Positions 25,288-31,527 of a stretch of 31,527 nucleotides of DNA are shown piece by piece. Under the pieces are notes generated by a model. The model did not search any database. It had not been told where the DNA came from and saw only the letters and a program-made list of their open reading frames with translations. Source of the stretch: DASRSE01 sp035656655 (GTDB lineage: Bacteria > Planctomycetota > Planctomycetia > Pirellulales > DASRSE01); NCBI GenBank assembly GCA_035656655.1, contig DASRSE010000138.1, positions 1 through 31,527 of the forward strand, given 5' to 3'. Every line of letters begins with the position of its first letter. Position 1 is the stretch's first letter. A program made the position numbers and the translations under genes.

Positions 25288-25715
25288 GGATTGACTTTCT
25301 GAATATTGTGGCAGAACGGCTCGCCTCAGGCTCCGCGGGCGAGCGGCTGACCCGCAATTTCGCCGGACGAGGGGCAAGCCTGCTCACGGTGGCCTGGCGG
25401 CTGGCAGGCCGCCGGTAAAATTGCCTTCACGCGGCCCGCCGGCGGAAAAATCGAATTCGCATTCTACTCACCGCCGATTCGGCTCGCCACTGGCCGCCCT
25501 TTTGCCGCGATTGCCGAAAGTTCGTGAATTCGCTCCATCCAGAGCCAAATCTAGCGCGCGATGGCAGCCATTCGGTATAATCCGCAGTCGTGACGCGGCA
25601 AGATGCGGTCCCCTTCGTCGTCAACCAAATTGGGCGAAGCGAGTCCCGCCGCTGCACAAAACTCCGTCCGCTAAATCCAGTCCTTCGCGAAACCATTCTT
25701 CCCCGAGATGCACCC
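25288..25715. other. Divergent intergenic region with GC hairpins
   Basis: Between the minus-strand glycoside hydrolase and the plus-strand beta-propeller gene. It holds a perfect -10-like TATAAT (25576-25581) facing the beta-propeller gene, without a recognisable -35, and two inverted repeats: GCTCGCC (25319-25325) with GGCGAGC (25338-25344), and GGCCTG with CAGGCC near 25391-25412. Their role is unclear. No gene is seen. Confidence 0.45.
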
Positions 25716-27035
25716 ATGCGCAGCCGCCCGACTTCGACATTCGTTTTCGCTCGCACTCCGATCACAGACCTTTTCGCGCGGGCGGCATTCGCGAGCGTTG
25801 TCGCCGGAGCGGTTCTGGCGCAAGGCATCTTATCCGCCGCCGAGACGGACGTGAAAAACTGGCCCCAATTCTTGGGACCGACACGCAATGGTCAATCGAC
25901 AGACAAGAATCTGGTCGATTCTTTTCCCAAAGCCGGACCCAAAATCGTATGGCGCGTGCCGGGAGGCGAAGGAATGTCTGGCATCGCGCTCGAGGGCGGC
26001 ATCGCCATTACCCTGGTCCAGCGCGACGGCAAGCAAACCGCCTTGGCGCTCGACGCGGCCACCGGCAAAGAACGCTGGAGTCAGCCGATCACCGCAGGAT
26101 ACGACAACTCCATGGGGACCGGCCCGCGCGGCACGCCGACGATCGCCGCCGGGTCCGTCTACGCATTCAGTGGCGAAGGGGTTTTGGCCGCCCTCGAACA
26201 ATCCACTGGCAAAATCCGCTGGCAACACGATGTCGTGAGGGAATTGCACGGCGAGGTCGCCGATTATGGCATGGCCTGTTCGCCGCTCGTCGTCGATGGG
26301 ATTGTCATGGTGACCGCCGGCGCGCCGGGGGGAACCGTTGTGGCCTATCAGGCAGATTCCGGCAAACTCGCTTGGAAACTCGGCAACGACACCGCTGGCT
26401 ATTCGTCGCCCGCCCTCTTGCACGTGGGTGGACAGACCCAGATCGTGGTCTTCACCGGCAATGCCGCGATCGGGCTCGAGCCATCAGAGGGAAAGCAGCT
26501 TTGGCGATATCCATATAAGACCAATTTCGATTGCAATATCGCCACGCCGATCGCGGTCGGCGACGATGTCTTTATCTCCGCCGGCGAGAATCACGGCTCG
26601 GCGTTGCTGAAATTGAACAAGGCGGGCTCGACCTTCGACGTTCAAGAAGTTTGGACCTCGTTCGGGCCAAAAAGTGTGCTGCGCAACGAATGGCAAACGT
26701 CATTGCTGCACAACGGCTATCTCTACGGCTTCGACAATATCGGCGGCGCGGGGCCCATCACCAATCTCACTTGCGTAAACGCCAAAACGGGCGAACGCGT
26801 CTGGCAACAAGCGAAATTCGGCAAGGGCAACGCCATTCTCGCCGATGGCAAGCTCTACATCATCACCATCAAGGGCGAACTCGTCATTGTTCGAGCGATT
26901 CCCGAAAAATTCGACGAACTCGCCCGCGCAAAAGTTCTCGACACGACGCGGCAAGCCCCCGCGCTCGTGGATGGACATCTCTATCTGCGCGATTCCGACG
27001 ACATCGTCTGCGTCGATATTCGCGCCGCCAAATAA
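25716..27035 (+). CDS. Exported PQQ-type beta-propeller protein
   Basis: The 439-residue product has a signal peptide (hydrophobic about 20-38, ending LSAAE) and then repeated propeller blades of the PQQ/YVTN-like type, each with an A-x-D-x2-T-G-K-x2-W signature: ALDAATGKERW, ALEQSTGKIRW, AYQADSGKLAW, GLEPSEGKQLW and CVNAKTGERVW. WPQFLGPTRNGQS near the start is common in planctomycete proteins of this class. It probably lies outside the cytoplasm. Enzymatic (quinoprotein dehydrogenase) activity is doubtful because no catalytic or cytochrome domain is visible; a scaffold or binding role is as likely. The start at 25716 is chosen over 25590 because it begins just before the signal peptide. Confidence 0.88.
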   Translation: MRSRPTSTFVFARTPITDLFARAAFASVVAGAVLAQGILSAAETDVKNWPQFLGPTRNGQSTDKNLVDSFPKAGPKIVWRVPGGEGMSGIALEGGIAITLVQRDGKQTALALDAATGKERWSQPITAGYDNSMGTGPRGTPTIAAGSVYAFSGEGVLAALEQSTGKIRWQHDVVRELHGEVADYGMACSPLVVDGIVMVTAGAPGGTVVAYQADSGKLAWKLGNDTAGYSSPALLHVGGQTQIVVFTGNAAIGLEPSEGKQLWRYPYKTNFDCNIATPIAVGDDVFISAGENHGSALLKLNKAGSTFDVQEVWTSFGPKSVLRNEWQTSLLHNGYLYGFDNIGGAGPITNLTCVNAKTGERVWQQAKFGKGNAILADGKLYIITIKGELVIVRAIPEKFDELARAKVLDTTRQAPALVDGHLYLRDSDDIVCVDIRAAK

Positions 27036-27185
27036 TCGCGCGGCGACCAACCAACTGCAATCGGTCGAACAGGGAGCTCCGCATCGAAGCGATCGAAAGC
27101 CGCCTGCGCCAGAAATGGGCGTGAATACCGCAGCGCGCGAAACGCGTCATCGGCCGTGTGCGCCGCTGCGGGCGTTTTGCCTCGC

Positions 27186-27806
27186 CTATTTCGCTGCGGC
27201 TTCTTTGATCTGAAGATGGCGATATTCCATCTGTCCGCGGTCCGCTTCCAGCCCGATCGGGCCGTCGGCAGGCAGCTTCAAGGCTTCTTCCAACACTTCG
27301 CCATTGCAAGTGCAATGAGCGACGTGGTCGTGCACAACCACGTCGATCGTGTTCCACTCCTGGGGCTTATACTTTTTCAGCATTTTGTACGGACCGGCGA
27401 CCAAATAATCGCGGCATTGCAATTGTGGCTCGCGCAAAAAGATGCCGCTGTCCGCATTTACCGCCGCGCGAAATTCCAGCTTCAACTCAAAATCGCGCGG
27501 AAACCGCTCCGTCGTCCACATCTGACGCAGCCGCGGACCTTTCGCCGGATCGTGCGGGTGCACGGTGATGATCCCGTTCTTCGCGCTATACCGCCCGTCA
27601 CTCGTTTCGGTCTTGCCGTCGAATTTTACCGCCGGCGTCTTGTCCGTCGCCGTGTAGCCCCAGCCGGTCAGGTCCTTGCCATTGAACAGGCTTTGGAAAC
27701 CAGCGTCCGGGGTGAACTCTTCGCCGTGCGCCGACGACGCCACAAAACCGGAGACGAGGCACAGAACGACCGCCAGGGCATGAGCCCGAAAAAAGTTGGT
27801 ATTCAT
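27186..27806 (-). CDS. Exported DUF1080 (3-keto-disaccharide hydrolase family) protein
   Basis: The 206-residue product has a signal peptide (hydrophobic about 10-25, ending SSAHGEE) and the DUF1080 concanavalin-like domain: FQSLFNGKDLTGW (37-49), FELKLEFRA, DSGIFLRE, EWNTIDVVVHD and a C-terminal GPIGLEADRGQMEYRHLQIK. Characterised members hydrolyse 3-keto-disaccharides, so this one may cleave oxidised glycosides outside the cytoplasm; most planctomycete copies are untested. The open frame continues upstream to 28220, but that part overlaps DUF1501 in another frame; the ATG at 27806 with GGAG just before it is right. It follows DUF1501 on the same strand after 122 bases and converges on the beta-propeller gene. 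Confidence 0.9.
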   Translation of the reverse strand: MNTNFFRAHALAVVLCLVSGFVASSAHGEEFTPDAGFQSLFNGKDLTGWGYTATDKTPAVKFDGKTETSDGRYSAKNGIITVHPHDPAKGPRLRQMWTTERFPRDFELKLEFRAAVNADSGIFLREPQLQCRDYLVAGPYKMLKKYKPQEWNTIDVVVHDHVAHCTCNGEVLEEALKLPADGPIGLEADRGQMEYRHLQIKEAAAK

Positions 27807-27928
27807 GGGCTCCACGATACTCCGCCGCGAACCGAGAAACAAGCAGGCACAGCGCGCTCGAACGCGGTGCCAACTTTCGCGGTCCCGCGTCGGCAATTTT
27901 TTCTCGCCAAATCGCGGCGGAAGCAGGT

Positions 27929-29356
27929 CTAGCCAAACAGCGGGCGAATCACTTCCCCCTGACAGAGCCTCAGCGGCCGGCCTTGCACGTCGATCAATTC
28001 GGTGTCCGCGGAAATTCCCAAGGCTTGATAAATCGTGGTGACGAGGTCGGCCGGGCTGACAGGCAAATCGGCCGGTTCGGCGGCCTGTCGATCGGACCGG
28101 CCGTGCACCTGTCCGCCGCGAATCCCGCCGCCGGCAAAGAGGACCGAATAGCACTTGCCCCAGTGGCCGCGCCCGCCCCCCGGCTCGATCCGCGGAGCGC
28201 GGCCGAACTCGCCCATCCACACCACGAGCGTTTCGTCGAGCAGCCCGCGGTCCGAGAGATCTTCCAGCAGCGCGGAGAACGCCCGATCAAGCGGTGAAAT
28301 CAACGGCTTCAATCGTTTGTGGATTTCGTAGTGCAGGTCCCAACCTTGGCTCACGTCTTGCTCGCCATTCCAATAGACGGTCACCAGCGGCACGCCATGC
28401 TCGACGAGCCGCCGCGCCAGAAGCGTCCCTTGGCCAAATTTGTGCCGGCCATATCGGTCACGTGTTCGTTCCGATTCAGCCGTCAGATCGAACGCTTTCT
28501 TTGCCTGGTCCGAAGTGAGCAGCTTGTTGGCTAATTCAGAGTATCCGCGAAAACCCTCGGTCGTCGGCCGGTCGAGAAACGCGTCGCTCCGCTGATCCAA
28601 CTCGCGCAAGAGTTGGCTGCGCGCGTTTAGTCGATCTAACGACACATCCTTCGGCGGCGCCAGCGCTTCGACTTGAAAGCTCGGCCGATTCGGGTCTTGC
28701 AGGATGCGGAACGGATCATATTGCTTGCCCAAAAAACCGGCCCCTTCGCCGGCAAACGTCCGCCGGTGCATTTCCAACAGCCAAACATGCGGCGGCACCG
28801 GCTGGTCCGTCGTCCGCAGCCGCGCTACCGCCGATCCGATACACGGATAATCGTCCGCCTCCGGCTTGATATCGTCTCCTTTGACGCGCGGATTGTGGTG
28901 CCCGGTCAAGGCCAGATAGACGCTCTGGCCATGCGCTCCGCCGGTGTACTCATCGGTCACCGACCGGACGATCGCATACTTGTCCGCGTGCCGCGCGAGC
29001 AGCGGGAGGTCCTCCGTGATCTGAATGCCGGGCACATTCGTCGCGATCGGCTGACATTCTCCGCGGATTTCCACCGGCATATCCGGTTTGAGGTCGAACG
29101 TATGTTGCTGCGGCGGGCCGCCCCCCATAAAGAGCAAAATGCACGACTTCGCTCGCCCCAGCGTTCCGCTTTGTCCGGCGGCGCCGGCGCCGCGCGCAGC
29201 CAACAAGCTGGCGAGCGACAGGCCGCCCACGCCCCCCAGCCGCAAAAAATCGCGCCGATCGACATGCAGCGGGTGTGGCGCGCCTGCTCCGCGCAATTTC
29301 GCAATTGGCGACCTCTGCCGAGGAACAGAAACAAATCCCGACCGCGGGCTGAACAT
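27929..29356 (-). CDS. Tat-exported DUF1501 protein
   Basis: The 475-residue product has a twin-arginine signal: R34-R35 in DRRDFLRLGG followed by a hydrophobic stretch ending about residue 60. The DUF1501 domain (alkaline phosphatase/sulfatase-like fold) shows LFMGGGPPQQHTFDLKP, GAHGQSVYLALTGHHN, VYWNGEQDVSQGWDLH and WMGEFGRAPRIEPGGGRGHWG. Its activity is unknown. In planctomycetes DUF1501 genes usually sit beside DUF1549/DUF1553 cytochrome-type genes; none is visible here. GGAGG lies four bases before the ATG, a strong start. It precedes the DUF1080 gene on the same strand and marks the left boundary of the AT-richer RHS region. Confidence 0.93.
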   Translation of the reverse strand: MFSPRSGFVSVPRQRSPIAKLRGAGAPHPLHVDRRDFLRLGGVGGLSLASLLAARGAGAAGQSGTLGRAKSCILLFMGGGPPQQHTFDLKPDMPVEIRGECQPIATNVPGIQITEDLPLLARHADKYAIVRSVTDEYTGGAHGQSVYLALTGHHNPRVKGDDIKPEADDYPCIGSAVARLRTTDQPVPPHVWLLEMHRRTFAGEGAGFLGKQYDPFRILQDPNRPSFQVEALAPPKDVSLDRLNARSQLLRELDQRSDAFLDRPTTEGFRGYSELANKLLTSDQAKKAFDLTAESERTRDRYGRHKFGQGTLLARRLVEHGVPLVTVYWNGEQDVSQGWDLHYEIHKRLKPLISPLDRAFSALLEDLSDRGLLDETLVVWMGEFGRAPRIEPGGGRGHWGKCYSVLFAGGGIRGGQVHGRSDRQAAEPADLPVSPADLVTTIYQALGISADTELIDVQGRPLRLCQGEVIRPLFG

Positions 29357-29590
29357 GTTGCCTCCCCAGCGAAAGAAGGAGCTTCGAACACGAACTACCG
29401 TTCAGGCCATCAACTGTCACACGCATTCTCGAACACCACGAAGCGACGCCCCCGTCCCGTGCCGGCATCGTACCACGTTTTCCGCCGCGGCAACAAACTT
29501 TTCTCCTTGCCGCGACCATGGCCCCGCGCGTGCATCGCTCACCGACGATTTCTCCCCTTCGTCAAGCGGTCTGCCCCGGCCGACCCCGGC

Positions 29591-30137
29591 ATGCCGGAAT
29601 TACCGCTGGCTTCCGGTAGTACTGTTTTGGTCAGCCAGATCGCCTATAATAATCGGGGCGAAGCCTATCTAACGAAGGATTGGGAAACGCTTTTCTGCGG
29701 GTATCGGTATGAAATTACAACGGGGCTGATGAGTGCCAGAGAACGGTGGCTGCACTCCTTACTTGGATGTTGGCTACGGCCGGATCCCTTAGGGTACAAT
29801 GGCGGGATCAATCTGTTTGAATACTGCGGATCGAATCCAGTAGAAAGAACGGATGCTTTCGGATTAAAATTTGGTTGGTCTGATGCGGCGGACACGATTT
29901 TGGAATGCCTTAGGATACATTGTGACCGGGTCAGAGATTCCTACTGCGGCATTGGCGGCTCCAGATGCAGCCAAAATTCTAATTATCAACGCATTTCGAG
30001 AGGCTTGCGCAAAGTGTCTCGCAGGATTCACTCCTACAGATAAAAATTGCAAGATTTGTGTTGAACACGAAAAAATTAAAGAGCGACTTCAACCGGAACG
30101 AGGTATGTGTACATGCCAAAACGATCGGTTGTTATAA
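29591..30137 (+). pseudogene. 5'-truncated RHS core with tip domain, probably frameshifted
   Basis: From the ATG at 29591 the frame encodes the end of an RHS-repeat core: LFCGYRYEITTGL, then WLRPDPLGYNGGINLFEYCG and SNPVERTDAFGL (residues 35-92), the sequence at which RHS proteins switch to their variable C-terminal toxin tip. The YD-repeat shell that should precede it is missing. The same frame then runs to 30043 with unnatural composition, while the +1 frame carries a plausible tip (FWNALGYIVTG, then AAKILIINAFREACAKC and NCKICVEHEKIKE) to a TAA at 30137. A single-base change at the TTTT run 29898-29901 would join them. The tip has several cysteines and no domain I recognise. It could be a dead remnant or a recombination reservoir. 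Confidence 0.75.
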
Positions 30138-30215
30138 CCACGATCCATAATTCAACGGAGTTGCGATTCGCGCAACTGTCACGACCCTATAAATTGTCAA
30201 ACAATTGGGTGAATC

Positions 30216-30764
30216 ATGATTACATTAAGTCGGTTGATCAATGTGATTTGTGTTCGATCTATGCTAGTCAGCGCGGCAATATTTCTGTGCGTTATGGGTG
30301 CTGCGCCGAGATCAAAAATAATAACGGACACAGACGTCCTTAAAATACTCGTAGGCACCAATTTTCCTAGTGATCCTTGTTTCGACATTGTGTTGAAACG
30401 ACATTCGAATCTAAGCGTTACGGTAGACAGCGACAATGGCATTGGTAGCGTCGCGATTAATGTTACGCCACAAACGGGTCTCTCAGTTTATCAATCGCAA
30501 GGAAAGAACCAACGTCCCGTAGCCTCTTTATTTACGGAGAACCATGAAGGACAAACCCTGGCTCTGTACGATCTCGATATGGATGGGCAATGGGATGTCA
30601 AAAAAACTCCTACCATGGATGTCAAATGTTCCATTTGGATTGACACGCAGTGGTTGGAAGTGGATTCAATTCAAGATTTGATGAGCAGCAATGTGAAAGC
30701 AATCAAGGGGAATAGTGAATTCGAATTTCATGGATCGTGGAAGAAAATTGCAACGGGTCGTTAA
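30216..30764 (+). CDS. Small exported or membrane-anchored protein with DxDxDG loop; candidate immunity protein
   Basis: The 182-residue product begins with a hydrophobic signal or anchor (about residues 15-30, MLVSAAIFLCVMGAA). The rest has no family I recognise. Residues 119-127 read DLDMDGQWD, a D-x-D-x-D-G loop like those of calcium-binding EF-hand or dockerin motifs, though single and without a clear helix pair. Two cysteines (C55, C138) could form a disulfide. It lies 78 bases after the RHS tip, the place where immunity genes of RHS toxins occur, and has the same AT-rich base use. An extracytoplasmic immunity role is inference from position only. An internal ATG at 30261 is the alternative start. 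Confidence 0.65.
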   Translation: MITLSRLINVICVRSMLVSAAIFLCVMGAAPRSKIITDTDVLKILVGTNFPSDPCFDIVLKRHSNLSVTVDSDNGIGSVAINVTPQTGLSVYQSQGKNQRPVASLFTENHEGQTLALYDLDMDGQWDVKKTPTMDVKCSIWIDTQWLEVDSIQDLMSSNVKAIKGNSEFEFHGSWKKIATGR

Positions 30765-31129
30765 AGGGCGGCGAACGAGGAAGCGTCCGACCTGAAACTA
30801 TGACTTGGCAGGCGGTTTGGCTTGCGGCGTCCTGTCGACCCGTGCCATAAATAGATTCACTTCCGAACACGACCAAACTGACGACAGGCCGACAGAAAAA
30901 TGACTCGAACAGCGGGAAGAAATGATCACAAGTGCGATCCGAAAATGCGAACTACGAGCACGAGGGCGGACCGGTGGCGCAGTGCAACGCTCTTGTTGCC
31001 GTTCGGTACTATGCCGCGCGGCTGTAGCTTTTCAAAAGTCCACCAAGCCGCTGCGTGCAGCGAACTTCGGACAGCGGCACGATTTGGTCGGCAATGTTGC
31101 CGTGCTTGGTTTTCGGCCGACCGCGAGCC
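30765..31129. other. Spacer between the two RHS-like units
   Basis: This stretch is more GC-rich than the flanking RHS parts. Three overlapping frames are open for 70-90 codons but give arginine- and cysteine-rich products without domains; I do not call them genes. CCTGTCG and CGACAGG near 30828-30885 form a distant inverted repeat. It may hold decayed RHS core sequence, since the readable RHS-like part starts at its right end. Confidence 0.4.
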
Positions 31130-31527
31130 CTGTTTCAGGGGAATTACCAATATTCAAAATCTAGCCCAATAAATCACGGCGACTTTTTAGGTCTGGCAGT
31201 GGTCGAGGCCGTGGTGGGAGCCGAATCAGTGGGAATTTCAGCCGCTCCTATAATTGCTGGAGGCGCCGCATTTGCTCGATGGCTTTATCTTATGACGAGG
31301 CTTGGAAAGGCCATTGGGTCAGCTATTGGAGATAAACGGTACCCTTCAGAAGCCTATCCGAAGCCGGAAACCGGCCCAGATACGAAACCACGTCTAAAGC
31401 CCGTGCAAATTGATACACCTTCGGACGAACGTCGCCGATATGAGACCTGCGAAGACAAAAGGCCAGACCTGCCACGGTGCGAGGAGCTTTCATCTTATTA
31501 CAAATATCGAAGTCCTCGTCAGGCATG
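31130..31527 (+). CDS. RHS-like core end with a second tip domain (no start, cut by window edge)
   Basis: The frame is open from 31028 (after a TAG) to the edge. Around residues 4-22 of the marked part it reads GNYQYSKSSPINHGDFLGL, fitting the end of an RHS core (Y-x-Y-x4-P-I-N-x2-D-x2-G-L), although the expected DP-GL is altered. A hydrophobic segment follows (AVVEAVVGAESVGISAAPII, then AGGAAFARW), then a proline-rich linker (YPKPETGPDTKP) and a tip with CEDKRPDLPRCEELSSYY. Hydrophobic segments directly after the core are common in RHS toxin tips. No ATG fits the full product, so this is either a fragment or joined to an upstream core by rearrangement. The tip shares no visible similarity with the first cassette. 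Confidence 0.55.
   Translation, partial: MFQGNYQYSKSSPINHGDFLGLAVVEAVVGAESVGISAAPIIAGGAAFARWLYLMTRLGKAIGSAIGDKRYPSEAYPKPETGPDTKPRLKPVQIDTPSDERRRYETCEDKRPDLPRCEELSSYYKYRSPRQA

Noticed and set aside
27140..27177. AAACGC/GCGTTT hairpin between the convergent beta-propeller and DUF1080 genes
   Set aside because: The outer stem is six pairs with a 26-base interior; it could be a terminator but is not distinguishable from chance in GC-rich sequence.
28673..29590. Long plus-strand frame continuous with the RHS core
   Set aside because: Up to 29356 it runs antisense to DUF1501, and to about 29590 it has no RHS pattern; it is open only by chance.
29630..29650. TATAAT at 29645-29650 as a promoter inside the RHS remnant
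   Set aside because: The nearest -35-like sequence (TTGGTC) is only 12 bases away and the site lies within RHS-coding sequence.
30107..30343. 78-codon plus-strand frame between the RHS tip and the exported protein
   Set aside because: It overlaps both neighbours in other frames and shows no domain.

Overview
The window looks like a chromosomal segment of a planctomycete, most likely of the Pirellulales type. This rests on gene content seen in the sequence: a Tat-exported DUF1501 protein, a DUF1080 (3-keto-disaccharide hydrolase) protein, an exported PQQ-type beta-propeller, DUF4254, many exported proteins of unknown role, RHS-type fragments, high GC coding sequence and short, loosely organised operons. 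No rRNA, tRNA, CRISPR array, integrase or transposase was seen.

Layout. 1-780 holds the N-terminal part of an exported M28-type peptidase (minus strand, cut by the edge). 1281-4525 is a compact plus-strand unit: a stand-alone response-regulator receiver, a soluble FHA-GAF histidine kinase, and the methionine-salvage isomerase MtnA, whose start overlaps the kinase stop. 4663-5836 holds a small conserved hypothetical protein and DUF4254. 6015-8102 is a membrane-anchored glutaminyl-cyclase-like M28 protein followed by an exported protein of unknown role. 8221-9368 is a two-subunit TPP decarboxylase like sulfopyruvate or phosphonopyruvate decarboxylase. 9566-11764 (minus) is a DUF3417-type alpha-glucan phosphorylase. 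12112-15236 carries a TIGR01777 epimerase, then PrpB and PrpC of the 2-methylcitrate cycle. 15362-19596 holds an ornithine-cyclodeaminase/mu-crystallin family protein, a CopZ-like zinc-ribbon/[2Fe-2S] protein, a PlsC acyltransferase, a small Rieske protein and a double-GNAT protein. 19772-20680 is an exported isochorismatase-fold hydrolase that converges, through a hairpin containing both stop codons, on the next cluster.

20702-25287 (minus) is a likely carbohydrate module: a secreted clan-A glycoside hydrolase, a HUMPS-family (hexulose-6-phosphate-synthase-like) aldolase, a zinc MDR dehydrogenase lacking the structural-zinc cysteines, and a TIM-barrel sugar isomerase/epimerase. The last three are nearly contiguous. 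Divergent from it are an exported beta-propeller protein (25716-27035), then DUF1080 (27186-27806) and DUF1501 (27929-29356). Together these suggest a saprophytic lifestyle that exports hydrolases and processes released, possibly oxidised, sugars.

From about 29590 to the right edge the sequence becomes visibly more AT-rich and changes character. It contains a 5'-truncated RHS core with a tip domain that seems interrupted by a frameshift, a small exported protein with a DxDxDG loop in the position of an immunity gene, and at the edge a second RHS-like core end with a different, cysteine-containing tip. This looks like a tandem array of displaced RHS tip cassettes and is the most interesting part of the window. 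Its function is inference.
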